A stretch of DNA of 43,642 nt from Bacteroidales bacterium UBA1077 (GTDB lineage Bacteria; Bacteroidota; Bacteroidia; Bacteroidales; UBA932): NCBI GenBank assembly GCA_002314195.1, contig DCCQ01000076.1, forward strand, positions 36,855 through 80,496. The letters are read 5' to 3'. Numbering within the stretch: the first letter of the stretch is position 1; every line of letters begins with the position of its first letter. Position numbers and translations under genes: made by a program. Under the pieces are notes generated by a model, which worked only from the letters and a program-made list of their open reading frames with translations, was not told where the DNA came from and ran no database searches. Positions 8,932 through 17,735 of the stretch are shown here, piece after piece.

Positions 8932-10830
8932 ATGAATATGTCACCGTCAGAAGTGTTGAAGGAATATTGGGGCTACGATGGCTTCCGCCCGATGCAGGAG
9001 GAGATCATCGCGGCAGCCTTGGAGGGAAAGGATGTGCTGGCCATCATGCCGACGGGCGGTGGCAAGTCGATTTGTTTTCAGGTGCCTGGCCTGATGAAGG
9101 ACGGGATCACTTTGGTAGTGACTCCGCTTATCGCCCTAATGAAAGATCAGGTGCAGAATCTGAACGACAGGGGAGTGCGGGCCCTGGCGATCCACGCCGG
9201 GATGAGCCGCCACGAGGTGGATCTTGCTCTGAACAATGCCGCCTACGGGGATTACAAGTTCCTGTACCTGTCTCCTGAACGGCTTGGAACGCAGTTGTTC
9301 CAGTCATATATCGATGTGCTGGATGTCAGCTTCATCGTGATCGACGAGGCGCACTGCATTTCTCAGTGGGGCTACGATTTCCGGCCTGACTACCTGAAGA
9401 TAGGAGAGTTGCGGGAACGGATCGATGCCCCTGTCATCGCTCTAACCGCCACAGCCACTCCGACCGTGGCGCAGGACATCATGGAGCGTCTCGGCTTCAA
9501 GGAGAAGTTGTTGCTCAAAAGCGGTTTCGAGAGACCTAACCTTAGTTATATTGTCCGTAAGGTTGAGGATAAATATTCCCAGATACTGAACATCTGCAAC
9601 GGGGTGCAGGGAACAGGGATAGTCTATGCGAGGAATCGTCGCAAGTGCGAGGAACTTTCGGCCTTCCTTCAGGCTCAGGGAGTCTCCGCCTCGTTCTACC
9701 ACGCCGGACTTGGCGGGCAGGCAAGGGCGGAGCGTCAGGCGGCATGGAAGAGCGGGGCGATCCGGGTGATGGTCTGCACGAACGCTTTCGGCATGGGAAT
9801 CGACAAGCCGGACGTGCGTTTCGTGGTGCATTATGACCTTCCGGAGAGTCCTGAGGCGTATTTCCAGGAGGCCGGGCGGGCGGGGCGTGACGGGAAGCGC
9901 TCGTTCGCAGTGCAGCTATGGAACGGAGTCGATGTGCGGAGGGCGAAGCAGATAGAGGACGTCTCTTTCCCTTCACTTGAATATATCGAGGACATCTACC
10001 AGAAACTTCACGTCTTCTTTGAGATTCCATACGACACAGGAATAGGGAGGCAATTGAAGTTCAAGATCGAAGATTTCTGCAAGCGTTTCGGTCTTCAGCG
10101 TGCTTCGGCGTTCTATGCGCTCAAATACCTTGAGCGGACGGAGCATCTGACATATTCTGAGGAGGTTGACATCCCGACAAAGGTACGTATCAATGTGGAC
10201 CGGAAGGCTCTGTATGACATAGAGTTGGCCGATCAGGGGCAGGCCGCGGTGCTGGAGGCGCTGATGCGGAGCTACACGGGCATATTCTCTTTCCTTCAGC
10301 AGATTGACGAGGAATATGTCGCCCGCCGCGCCGGTCAGACCGTCCCGCAACTCCGGCAGTCACTCTATGGCCTGTCGTTGGCTCACGTCATCAGCTATGT
10401 GCCGACCGACCACTCCGATGTGGTTGTCCTTCACCACGACCGCCTCCGCCCGGGCAACGTCAACCTGATGCCGTCCCGCTATGCGATGCTAAAGGAGGCT
10501 TTCCACAACCGCAGCGCGGCGATGCTTGAATATGTCAGCGAGACCACCGAGTGCCGTTCCCGCTATCTCCTCCGCTATTTCGGCCAGACCGAGACCACCG
10601 ACTGCGGCACCTGCGACATCTGCCGCGCCCGCCGCGCCTCCATGCCGGCCCTCACCATGCAACAGATGACAAGGCAGAAACTTATTGAATATATCAACGC
10701 TAAAGATGGTGAATATTCCCTTGAGGAGATTGTGGCTGAGTTCGATAACCCCTCCAAAAACTACTCTCCCGACTACATGGACATCCTCCGTCACCTCATC
10801 GACAACGGTGATGTCCCGATTTACAGGTGA
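8932..10830 (+). CDS. recQ: RecQ-family ATP-dependent DNA helicase
   Basis: This is a superfamily-2 3'-5' helicase used in recombinational repair. It has the RecQ motif 0 ('YWGYDGFRPMQEEII'), Walker A 'PTGGGKS' (residues 40-46), the DEAH box in 'VIDEAHCISQWGYDFRPDY', motif V/VI ('GMGIDKPDVRFVVHYDLPES...QEAGRAGRDG'), and a four-Cys zinc site ending in 'CGTCDICRAR'. The region after the zinc site is short (about 60 residues), so there is no full winged-helix plus HRDC tail as in E. coli RecQ. The first ATG (8932) and a second one two codons later are equally plausible. The stop codon abuts the stop of the convergent MBL gene with no gap. Confidence 0.95.
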   Translation: MNMSPSEVLKEYWGYDGFRPMQEEIIAAALEGKDVLAIMPTGGGKSICFQVPGLMKDGITLVVTPLIALMKDQVQNLNDRGVRALAIHAGMSRHEVDLALNNAAYGDYKFLYLSPERLGTQLFQSYIDVLDVSFIVIDEAHCISQWGYDFRPDYLKIGELRERIDAPVIALTATATPTVAQDIMERLGFKEKLLLKSGFERPNLSYIVRKVEDKYSQILNICNGVQGTGIVYARNRRKCEELSAFLQAQGVSASFYHAGLGGQARAERQAAWKSGAIRVMVCTNAFGMGIDKPDVRFVVHYDLPESPEAYFQEAGRAGRDGKRSFAVQLWNGVDVRRAKQIEDVSFPSLEYIEDIYQKLHVFFEIPYDTGIGRQLKFKIEDFCKRFGLQRASAFYALKYLERTEHLTYSEEVDIPTKVRINVDRKALYDIELADQGQAAVLEALMRSYTGIFSFLQQIDEEYVARRAGQTVPQLRQSLYGLSLAHVISYVPTDHSDVVVLHHDRLRPGNVNLMPSRYAMLKEAFHNRSAAMLEYVSETTECRSRYLLRYFGQTETTDCGTCDICRARRASMPALTMQQMTRQKLIEYINAKDGEYSLEEIVAEFDNPSKNYSPDYMDILRHLIDNGDVPIYR

Positions 10831-11772
10831 TCATTCTATGACAAGGCCGTCGTAGGCGGGACGGACGATTGAGCGGATGCCACGGTCTCGGCAAAGGGCT
10901 TCGAGGTCTTTGCTGAACTGTTCGTGACGAGGAAATGTGTGAGAGAGGTGGGTGAGCCAGGTGTGCTCGGCACCGATGCGGTCAGCGATCTCAAGGGCCT
11001 CGTCAAGGCTGAAATGCGAGTGGTGCTTCTTGTAGCCTACCGTGTTGAGGGTCACGTGCTTTAGACTATGCAGCTTCTCGAATTCGCCTTCCGGGATGAA
11101 ACTCATGTCCGTGATGTAGGCGATGTCCCCGAAACGGAAACCGAGAACGGGCAGCTTGTCGTGAAGTCCTCGGATAGGGACAATCTTCACTCCGCCGGTC
11201 GAAGCGGCCATCGATGCAGGGTCCGCCTTGTCGATGATGTCCTCCAGCTTGCGGCCTGTCGGAATCAGAGTCCCGTCAGGCATTTTGTAATGGTAGCCGA
11301 CATCGTGCACCCAGACCAGTTCCTTGTCCTTGGCGTTCGGATAGACCAGGAACGGATTCTCGTCGATCACATGGAGGTGCCATTCCGGAGCCCCCGGGTA
11401 TTTCGGGAAGGCGAAGACGTATGGATATTCCTTGATAAGTTCATCGAGGACGTTCCGCTCGCAATAGATTTCGGCGGCGCGCTTGTCGATGTAGTTGAGC
11501 GAACGCACGTCGTCAAGACCTCCCGTGTGGTCCTTGTGGTTGTGGGTCAGCAGGATGGCGTCCAGGTGGCACAGATCGTGGGCGAGCATCTGCATCCTGA
11601 AATCCGGCCCGGCGTCCACAAGGATGTTCAGCCCGCCATATTCAACGAACACAGATGAGCGGAACCGCTTGTCCTTCGAGTCCGGGGATTTGCACACGTC
11701 GCATTTGCAGCCGATGATCGGAACCCCTTGCGAGGTACCGGTGCCCAAGAATGTCAGCCTTGCCTTGTCCAT
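10831..11772 (-). CDS. MBL-fold metal-dependent hydrolase (PhnP-like)
   Basis: The 313-residue protein begins 'LTFLGTGTSQGVPIIGCKCDVC', the start of the PhnP/MBL subclass with a Cys-rich zinc-knuckle-like segment (Cys22, 24, 27). It has the metallo-beta-lactamase motif 'THNHKDHTGG' (His77, His79, Asp81, His82) and later histidines in 'IRGLHDKLP' and 'THLSHTF'. PhnP relatives hydrolyse cyclic ribosyl phosphodiesters; the substrate of this homologue is not shown by sequence. It lies downstream of mtaB on the same strand with a 94-nt gap, and its stop is back to back with that of recQ. Confidence 0.88.
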   Translation of the reverse strand: MDKARLTFLGTGTSQGVPIIGCKCDVCKSPDSKDKRFRSSVFVEYGGLNILVDAGPDFRMQMLAHDLCHLDAILLTHNHKDHTGGLDDVRSLNYIDKRAAEIYCERNVLDELIKEYPYVFAFPKYPGAPEWHLHVIDENPFLVYPNAKDKELVWVHDVGYHYKMPDGTLIPTGRKLEDIIDKADPASMAASTGGVKIVPIRGLHDKLPVLGFRFGDIAYITDMSFIPEGEFEKLHSLKHVTLNTVGYKKHHSHFSLDEALEIADRIGAEHTWLTHLSHTFPRHEQFSKDLEALCRDRGIRSIVRPAYDGLVIE

Positions 11773-11866
11773 GATAATCGTAAATTATTGTGTTGATTCC
11801 GTAAGTCTTTTAAAATGAGATTGTTTGTAAACTGTATAAGCCGTGCCTGACGCCACGGGCCGACTG

Positions 11867-13375
11867 TCAGATCGTGATGTCCTCCACCATATTCACAAGC
11901 TCTGGGTCGTAAGGTCTCTCAACGCGTATGTAGTTGCCGGTGTACCCGCCCATCATCCCGTCCTTGACGTCCGATTCCCAAAGCACCTGAGAGCGTCTGC
12001 CCCGGTTTTTAGACACGAATTCAGAATGAAGCTCGCCGCAAAGTGACTCCAGCCTTGCCACCCGCTCGGTCTTCACGGAATCCTTGACCTGATCATTCCA
12101 TCCGGCGGCCACAGTGCCAGGGCGGCGGGAATATGGGAAGACGTGGATGAACGCCGGCCTGACGCGGTCTTTGAGGAATGAATATGTCTCCTCGAACAGT
12201 TCGTCTGTCTCTCCCGGAAGCCCTGCGATGACATCTATGCCGAAGAACACGAACGGTTTAGTTGAGTTCTCCGGCCGGGGATCCATCACTGAACGGATGT
12301 AATCTATCCTGTCTGCGAAGAACTCAGTCGTGTAGCGGCGGCCTACCCTTTTAAGGATCGTGTCCGACCCTGACTGTAAAGGAATATGAAAGTGTGGCTG
12401 GAACTTTGTGCCTGAAGCTATCCAGTCGATGATGTCTTCGGTGATGAGGTTTGGCTCGATTGACGAGATCCGGTACCGCTCGATGCCTTCCACATCGTTG
12501 AGCCGTTTCAGCAGGTCGAGGAAACTTTCTCCTGTCGTCCTGCCGAAGTCCCCGGTGTTGACCCCCGTGATGACGATCTCCTTGATTCCGGACTCCGCGA
12601 TCTTCCGGGCCTGCTCCAGCACTTCCGAAATCGGTATATTCCTTGAATTTCCTCTTGCGTATGGCACTGTGCAGTAGGCGCAGAAGTTGTTGCAACCGTC
12701 CTGTACCTTGAGGAACGACCTTGTCCTCTCCTCCGACGAGAATGCCGCCATCGTCTCCTTCGAGATCTCCTTGTATTCCGTCGCGCTCATCGGTTTCCGA
12801 TCTTTCGGTCCATGAGCCTGTCGAAGAGCCGTGATAGCATCTGAAACAGTCGCTTCGACAGGCTCAGCGACCGAACGTGACGGCTCGTCTACCGATGTCT
12901 GTGAGTCGCCAGTGATGGCATTGCCAGCCCTGTGGCCGCCCATGGCCACATGAATGTGTGGACCGCCGTAGGCGGGACGGGACGGAGCGCGAAGCGCGGA
13001 GGGGCTGGCAGTGTCATCACTGGCGGCGTCCTTCCCACGAAGAAGCTCCATTGCCTCGGAAACGACACGTGACTTCTCCTTGGCACCGAACACAAGGGCG
13101 ACTCCCTCAATGGCTTGAAGGTCGTCTCGGCGAAGTTCGGCATAGCAGCCTGTGATGATGATCTTAGCCTCGGGCGAGGTGCGGTGCATCTTGCGAATGA
13201 CATTCCTGCACTTCTTTTCCGCCCTTTCCGTGACCGAACACGTGTTGATCAGGTAGACATCCGCCTTGTCCTCCCACGGCACGACCGTGAGCCCGTTGGC
13301 CACGAACCCTCTTTCGTAAGTCGAAGTCTCGGCGTAGTTCAGCTTGCAGCCGAGTGTCAGAAACGCTATCGTCAT
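11867..13375 (-). CDS. mtaB: tRNA N6-threonylcarbamoyladenosine methylthiotransferase (MtaB) with large in-frame insert
   Basis: MtaB adds the 2-methylthio group to t6A37 of tRNA. The N-terminal domain carries three cluster cysteines (Cys10, 46, 77), the radical-SAM motif is 'GCNNFCAYC' (Cys228, 232, 235), and the C-terminal TRAM-like part ends 'ITI'. The protein is 502 residues; relatives are usually about 420-450. The excess is a low-complexity Ala/Pro/Ser stretch at about residues 116-196, between the N-terminal and radical-SAM domains. It is encoded exactly by two inverted-repeat elements (12788-12897 and 12907-13025). All catalytic cysteines remain and the frame is open, so the enzyme may still work. 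It starts 1 nt after folB ends, suggesting a folB-mtaB-MBL transcript. Confidence 0.93.
   Translation of the reverse strand: MTIAFLTLGCKLNYAETSTYERGFVANGLTVVPWEDKADVYLINTCSVTERAEKKCRNVIRKMHRTSPEAKIIITGCYAELRRDDLQAIEGVALVFGAKEKSRVVSEAMELLRGKDAASDDTASPSALRAPSRPAYGGPHIHVAMGGHRAGNAITGDSQTSVDEPSRSVAEPVEATVSDAITALRQAHGPKDRKPMSATEYKEISKETMAAFSSEERTRSFLKVQDGCNNFCAYCTVPYARGNSRNIPISEVLEQARKIAESGIKEIVITGVNTGDFGRTTGESFLDLLKRLNDVEGIERYRISSIEPNLITEDIIDWIASGTKFQPHFHIPLQSGSDTILKRVGRRYTTEFFADRIDYIRSVMDPRPENSTKPFVFFGIDVIAGLPGETDELFEETYSFLKDRVRPAFIHVFPYSRRPGTVAAGWNDQVKDSVKTERVARLESLCGELHSEFVSKNRGRRSQVLWESDVKDGMMGGYTGNYIRVERPYDPELVNMVEDITI
12788..12897. repeat. Inverted pair of 24-nt REP units inside mtaB
   Basis: Two copies of one palindromic unit face each other. 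The better copy (12849-12872) has arms GTCGCT and AGCGAC around TCGACAGGCTC; the other (12807-12830) is a degenerate inverted copy. Together they give nested inverted repeats: GAGCCTGTCGAAG (12814-12826) with CTTCGACAGGCTC (12853-12865), TTCGGT with ACCGAA (12804-12809, 12870-12875), and CATCGGT with ACCGATG (12788-12794, 12891-12897). The layout is like a BIME of REP elements. A further copy lies at 39266-39289. Confidence 0.8.
12907..13025. mobile_element. 119-bp MITE-like element inside mtaB
   Basis: The ends are a perfect 11-bp inverted repeat, CGCCAGTGATG (12907-12917) and CATCACTGGCG (13015-13025), followed by a second matching pair TGCCAGCCC (12922-12930) and GGGCTGGCA (13002-13010). 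Three small hairpins lie inside: GTGGCC/GGCCAC, CCGCC/GGCGG and GCGC/GCGC. It has no coding capacity of its own but is translated as part of mtaB residues about 117-157. No clear target-site duplication is seen. It could be a MITE or a compound REP. Confidence 0.65.
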
Positions 13376-13376
13376 C

Positions 13377-13757
13377 CTAAAATTTCCAGATTGGTTCTCC
13401 GTACATAACTGTGACGCGGGACCAAGCGCATGCCCCGTTCACTGGAGGGTTCTTCTTCGAGACCCTTACCTTGCAATATAGAATGTCTTTGAATTCGTTG
13501 CGGATAGCATTGGAAATCCTCCCGGCCACATTCTCCAGCAGATTGGATGGGATGGCCATCTGCTCGGCCACGATGTCATAGATCCTTCCGTAGTCTATGG
13601 TCTTGCCAAGGTCATCTGTCTCCACCGCCTTTTTCAGTTCGGTCTCCGCATAGAAATCCACAAGGAAAGTGTTGCCCTCTTTCCGTTCTTTCTCCAGACA
13701 CCCGTGACAGGCGTGGAACTCCATGCCATCAAGTTCTATTATTCCGTCGTAGTCCAT
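13377..13757 (-). CDS. folB: Dihydroneopterin aldolase
   Basis: The 126-residue protein matches FolB in size and pattern: 'IELDGMEFHACHGCLEKERKEGNTFLVDF' near the N-terminus, 'TIDYGRIYDIV' and 'LLENVAGRI' in the middle (with the pterin-binding Glu), and 'CKVRVSKKNPPV' with the catalytic-region Lys. FolB cleaves dihydroneopterin to 6-hydroxymethyl-dihydropterin and glycolaldehyde in folate synthesis. The frame is open to 13832, but the extra residues are not family-like, and MDYDG at 13757 follows a possible promoter box. It is the first gene of the folB-mtaB transcript. Confidence 0.92.
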   Translation of the reverse strand: MDYDGIIELDGMEFHACHGCLEKERKEGNTFLVDFYAETELKKAVETDDLGKTIDYGRIYDIVAEQMAIPSNLLENVAGRISNAIRNEFKDILYCKVRVSKKNPPVNGACAWSRVTVMYGEPIWKF

Positions 13758-13777
13758 GTTCAAAACATATTCTTGTG

Positions 13778-13785
13778 CGAAGTTA
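13778..13785 (-). promoter_or_regulatory. Possible -7 promoter box before folB
   Basis: The minus strand reads TAACTTCG, one mismatch to TAnnTTTG, 20 nt before the folB ATG. It is weaker than the other boxes. Confidence 0.35.
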
Positions 13786-13852
13786 GACAAAAATCCTTGA
13801 AATATGGCAGTTTGGAAACAATTCCCCTGCAATGATATTCAAAATGAATTCG

Positions 13853-13860
13853 TAACTTTG
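13853..13860 (+). promoter_or_regulatory. Bacteroidota -7 promoter box right before the RsmI-like gene
   Basis: The plus strand reads TAACTTTG, matching TAnnTTTG. The ATG at 13867 begins only 7 nt after the box, about where transcription should start, so the mRNA may be leaderless or nearly so. Confidence 0.6.
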
Positions 13861-13866
13861 TAACCT

Positions 13867-14586
13867 ATGGCAAAAGGAAAACTTTATCTGATTCCGTCAC
13901 CTTTGGGGGAGTGTGACCCCTCGGAGGTCATTCCCGCACCGGTTCTGGAGCGCCTGAAAGGCATCCGTAAATATGTGGTCGAGGAGGCGCGCACCGTGCG
14001 CCGCTATTTGTCCGCCGCAGGGCTTAAAGGGCACATCGGCGAACTGGAACTCAAGGAATTGAACGAACACACCAAGCCGGTTGAGGTCGAGGCGTTGCTG
14101 TCGATGTTCTCTGATCCGGACGGGTTCCCGACTGATGTCGGGCTGATTTCCGAAGCAGGATTGCCTGCTGTCGCCGATCCTGGGGCGCAGCTTGTCGCGC
14201 TCTGTCATATTCATGGAATACAGGTCGTGCCGATGGTCGGCCCGTCCTCGCTGATGCTCGCTTTGATGGGATCCGGGCTTAACGGCCAGAGTTTCGCGTT
14301 CTGCGGCTACCTGCCGGCCAAGACTGACGAGCGCCGCAAGGCTATCCGTGAGATTGAGAGAAGATCCTCGCAATTGAACCAGACTGAGATATTCATAGAG
14401 ACACCGTACCGCAACGACTCGATGATGGCTGACCTGTTGGCGGCTCTTCAGCCTAAGACACGTCTTTGCATAGCCGCCGACATCACGCTTCCGGAAGAGA
14501 CCATCCTGACTAAGACAGTGAAAGAATGGCAGAGGAATGGCTTCCAGATTGGAAAGCGTCCGTGTGTGTTTCTGATACTTGCGTGA
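13867..14586 (+). CDS. RsmI-like SAM-dependent methyltransferase (tetrapyrrole methylase fold)
   Basis: The 239-residue protein starts 'KLYLIPSPLGE', has 'VGLISEAGLPAVADPGAQLV' and 'QVVPMVGPSSLMLALMGSGLNGQSFAFCGYLP', and then 'TEIFIETPYRNDSMM'. These are the RsmI/YraL-type motifs (SEAG-P-ADPG, GPSS, F-GYLP, E-P-R). RsmI 2'-O-methylates C1402 of 16S rRNA. This shorter form is common in Bacteroidota beside or in place of standard RsmI, so I do not assign the rRNA target firmly. It is divergent from folB. Confidence 0.85.
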   Translation: MAKGKLYLIPSPLGECDPSEVIPAPVLERLKGIRKYVVEEARTVRRYLSAAGLKGHIGELELKELNEHTKPVEVEALLSMFSDPDGFPTDVGLISEAGLPAVADPGAQLVALCHIHGIQVVPMVGPSSLMLALMGSGLNGQSFAFCGYLPAKTDERRKAIREIERRSSQLNQTEIFIETPYRNDSMMADLLAALQPKTRLCIAADITLPEETILTKTVKEWQRNGFQIGKRPCVFLILA

Positions 14587-14613
14587 TTAATGACATGATA
14601 AATAACGAATAGA

Positions 14614-15711
14614 ATGAGAAAATCAATCGCTTTAGTTTTGTTCCTGGCTTTGTTTGCCGCTCCGTCTGTTGCCAAGGTCAAGGCTCCCAAGGATGAGAAA
14701 GTCAAGAACATCATCCTGATCATCGGTGATGGAATGGGACTCGGCGCCACTGCCTCATGGATGATCGACCAGAACTATGGGCCTACCTGTTTTGACAGGG
14801 CCCAGTACGCCGCTGTTGTGAAGACATATTCAGCCAACAACAGGACTACGGATTCCGCGGCGGCAGCCACAGCCATCGCGACCGGTCACAAGACCGACAA
14901 CAGCATGCTCGGAATGCTGCCGGATGGATCCAAACCTGCCAGCATAGCCGAACTGGCGAAAGATAAAGGCCTTTCAACGGGAATCGTGGTTACTTCCTTT
15001 GTCGTGGACGCCACTCCGGGTGGATTCTATGCCCACGTAAAGAACCGTCAGGACAGGAAGGACATCGTGGAGGATCTGATCAGGTTCAGGCCTGATGTCG
15101 TGGTAGGTGCCGGCAGAAGATATTTCACATCTAAGAAGTACACTGAAGAGAATTTGCTAGACAAGGCCGTGAGTGAAGGCTTTACATACGTGACGACTCC
15201 CGAGGAGTTCTATTCCGCCTGGACAACACCTGTCCTTGGACTTCTTGACGAGGGAAACCAACTGGATGAGGCAGAGATAAACTCAGATCTTCTGGCTGAC
15301 CTGGCCGGACATACTTTTGAGATTCTGGAGAAGAACAAGAAAGGCTTCTTCGCCATGATTGAGGGTTCCCACATCGACCACGCCGCCCACGCCAACAATT
15401 CGGAGATGGTTCTATGGTGGATGGAGGAGTTCGACAAACTGGTCAACTCTGCCTTTGACTACGCTGACACCCACAAAGGAACCCTTGTGATAGTCACGGC
15501 TGATCACGAGACAGGCGGAATCACCTTGGTTCCTGGCAGCAAGGACTTCACCAAAGGAGAGAGCGGACTGGAGGTGAAATATTCAGTGACAAGCCATACT
15601 GCATCTCCGGTTATCCTTTACTCATACGGCGCTTCTTCATGGAGGTTCAGCGGGGTGATGGATAACACAGACATATTCAAGAGAATGAAGAGTGTGCTTA
15701 TTGATAAGTAG
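14614..15711 (+). CDS. Alkaline phosphatase (PhoA superfamily)
   Basis: The 365-residue protein has a signal peptide ending near 'APSVAK', metal-binding 'ILIIGDGMGLG' (Asp39), the nucleophile motif 'TTDSAAAATAIATG' (Ser81 after Asp80), 'EGSHIDHAAHAN' with two metal-binding His, and 'VIVTADHETGG' with the final metal ligands. It is a periplasmic or exported phosphomonoesterase. At 365 residues it is a compact form compared with E. coli PhoA. Only 17 nt separate it from the GH20 gene, so AP, GH20 and HAD are probably one operon. Confidence 0.95.
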   Translation: MRKSIALVLFLALFAAPSVAKVKAPKDEKVKNIILIIGDGMGLGATASWMIDQNYGPTCFDRAQYAAVVKTYSANNRTTDSAAAATAIATGHKTDNSMLGMLPDGSKPASIAELAKDKGLSTGIVVTSFVVDATPGGFYAHVKNRQDRKDIVEDLIRFRPDVVVGAGRRYFTSKKYTEENLLDKAVSEGFTYVTTPEEFYSAWTTPVLGLLDEGNQLDEAEINSDLLADLAGHTFEILEKNKKGFFAMIEGSHIDHAAHANNSEMVLWWMEEFDKLVNSAFDYADTHKGTLVIVTADHETGGITLVPGSKDFTKGESGLEVKYSVTSHTASPVILYSYGASSWRFSGVMDNTDIFKRMKSVLIDK

Positions 15712-15728
15712 TTACATCTGACAAACTT

Positions 15729-17729
15729 ATGAGAACGATTTTTGTGGCGTTAGCCGCGTTGATGACGACCGTGTCATCGGCGTTTGCCGCCTCCGGTCCA
15801 AAAGACATTATACCGGCTCCTGTCAAGTACGAAACTCTCAAAGAGGAATATTCTCCGAAGTTGGATGGAAGTGATGTGCGCATACATCTTGGCGACAAGC
15901 GTTTCCGCAAGGAAATCAATGCCTTGAACTTGGCGGACTACGCCCGTGACGAGGCGTATAAACTGGTGGTAGGCAGGAAGGGAATAGACATCTATGCCCT
16001 TTCCGAGACCGGCGTGTTCCGTGCCCGGACAAGCCTCAGGATGATGCTCGACTCGGATTCCACGCTGACAGTCTGCGGCATTCTGGATTACCCTCGATTC
16101 CGTCACAGAGGACTGATGCTGGACATTTCCAGAAATTTCAGGGACAAGGATTTTATCTTGAAACAGTTGGATGCCATGTCGGCTGTAAAGATGAGCACCC
16201 TGCACCTGCATCTTACCGATGACGCCGGGTGGAGGATCCAGATAGACGCCTATCCGGAATTGACCCGCAAGGCGGCCTGGAGGGTTGGAAGGAACTTCGA
16301 GGAATGGAGGGAACTCGGCCGTCAATATTCAGAAGAGGGCTCTCCTCTGGCCTCCGGAGGCTACCTGACCAAGGCGGATGTCAGGGAGATAGTTGAATAT
16401 GCGGCCGCGAGACACATCAACGTCATTCCGGAAATCGAACTTCCGGGACATTCCGGCGAGGTTCTGGCCGCTTATCCGGAACTCGCCTGCCTAAGTGCGG
16501 ACGGTAAGGAGCGTAGGCTTTCCGGAGACCTGTGCCCCGGCAAGGACAAGACTTTCGAGATGTTCGAGACCATCCTTGGCGAAGTGATCGAGATGTTTCC
16601 TTATGAATATGTCCACATCGGCGGCGATGAGGCCTCGAAGCAAAGTTGGAAAGTGTGCCCGGACTGCCGTCACAGGATGGAGACCGAACATCTTAAGGAT
16701 GTCGACGAACTGCAAAGCTATCTGGTGAACAGGATTACAAGGTTCTTGGAGTCCAAGGGCAGACACGCCATCGGCTGGGATGAGATTCTTGACGGAGGTC
16801 TGGCCGAAGGTGCCGCCGTGATGTCATGGAGAGGCACACAAGGCGGCGTCACCGCGGCGGGCATGGGGCACGATGTCATCATGTCTCCGGGAGACTATTG
16901 CTACTTCGATTCCAGTCAGGACGCTCCGTTCTCGCAGCCGAAATCTTTCAGCGGCTACCGCCCGTTGGAACAGGTCTATTCGTTCGAGCCGTCAGAAGGC
17001 ATAGCTGATGAATATGTCGGGCATCTTCTCGGCCTTCAGGCCAATCTCTGGTCCGAATTCGTGCCGACAGGGGAGTATATGGAGTATTTGCTTTATCCCC
17101 GCGTGTTCGCCATCGCCGAGATCGGCTGGAGTCCAGCCGGAGGAAAGGATTATACCCGTTTCCGGGAAAATGCCGTGCGGCTGGCGGAGAAACTGCGCTC
17201 AAAGGGTTACAACACTTTTGATTTGAGAAACGAGATCGGCCCGAGACCAGAGTCGCTCAAGCCTCTTGAGCACCTTGCCGCCGGAGCGAAAATCACCTAT
17301 GACGGTCAGAAATACTCAGGTAGCTATCCTGCCGGAGGAGACAACGCCCTTGTTGACGGAAAACTCGGGGGGTGGTTTTACAAAGACAACCGTTGGCAGG
17401 GCTTCCTGTGTGATGTTGACGTGACGATAGATCTTGGTGCCGTCAAGGACATTCATTATGTCGGAGCGACTTTCCTTTCGCACACCTCCGCTGAGGTTGG
17501 CTTCCCGGTAAGGACCGAGGCGAGCTTCTCCGAGGACGGCAAGACATATTCAGATCCGGTTGTCTGTATCCTCCAGATCCCTGACAACGATTCATGCGCA
17601 CTTCTGAACACTATAGGTACTGTGGTCAATGCAAGGACCCGTTACATCAAGTACAAGGCCATAAGGGATGACGTCACAAAGAACCGCAACCACGCCTTCA
17701 TATTCATCGACGAGATTGTGCTGAACTGA
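15729..17729 (+). CDS. Beta-N-acetylhexosaminidase, GH20
   Basis: The 666-residue exported enzyme has a signal peptide (cleavage near 'SSAFAAS'), an N-terminal GH20b-like domain, then the GH20 barrel: 'RHRGLMLDISRNF', 'MSTLHLHLTDDAGWRIQ', 'HINVIPEIELPGHSGE', the catalytic pair in 'HIGGDEASKQSW' (Asp300, Glu301), and 'GLQANLWSEF'. The C-terminal 150 residues look like an F5/8-type carbohydrate-binding sandwich ('LVDGKLGGWFYKDNRWQGF'). It removes terminal GlcNAc or GalNAc from host or bacterial glycans. It sits between the alkaline phosphatase and HAD genes, in the same direction with very short gaps. Confidence 0.95.
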   Translation: MRTIFVALAALMTTVSSAFAASGPKDIIPAPVKYETLKEEYSPKLDGSDVRIHLGDKRFRKEINALNLADYARDEAYKLVVGRKGIDIYALSETGVFRARTSLRMMLDSDSTLTVCGILDYPRFRHRGLMLDISRNFRDKDFILKQLDAMSAVKMSTLHLHLTDDAGWRIQIDAYPELTRKAAWRVGRNFEEWRELGRQYSEEGSPLASGGYLTKADVREIVEYAAARHINVIPEIELPGHSGEVLAAYPELACLSADGKERRLSGDLCPGKDKTFEMFETILGEVIEMFPYEYVHIGGDEASKQSWKVCPDCRHRMETEHLKDVDELQSYLVNRITRFLESKGRHAIGWDEILDGGLAEGAAVMSWRGTQGGVTAAGMGHDVIMSPGDYCYFDSSQDAPFSQPKSFSGYRPLEQVYSFEPSEGIADEYVGHLLGLQANLWSEFVPTGEYMEYLLYPRVFAIAEIGWSPAGGKDYTRFRENAVRLAEKLRSKGYNTFDLRNEIGPRPESLKPLEHLAAGAKITYDGQKYSGSYPAGGDNALVDGKLGGWFYKDNRWQGFLCDVDVTIDLGAVKDIHYVGATFLSHTSAEVGFPVRTEASFSEDGKTYSDPVVCILQIPDNDSCALLNTIGTVVNARTRYIKYKAIRDDVTKNRNHAFIFIDEIVLN

Positions 17730-17735
17730 TTCAAT

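Noticed and set aside
10851..10864. A 14-nt match (CGTAGGCGGGACGG) between the MBL gene 3' end and the MITE-like element at 12967-12980
   Set aside because: In the MBL gene it encodes a family-like RPAYDG segment, so the match may be chance; too short to claim that the element captured it.
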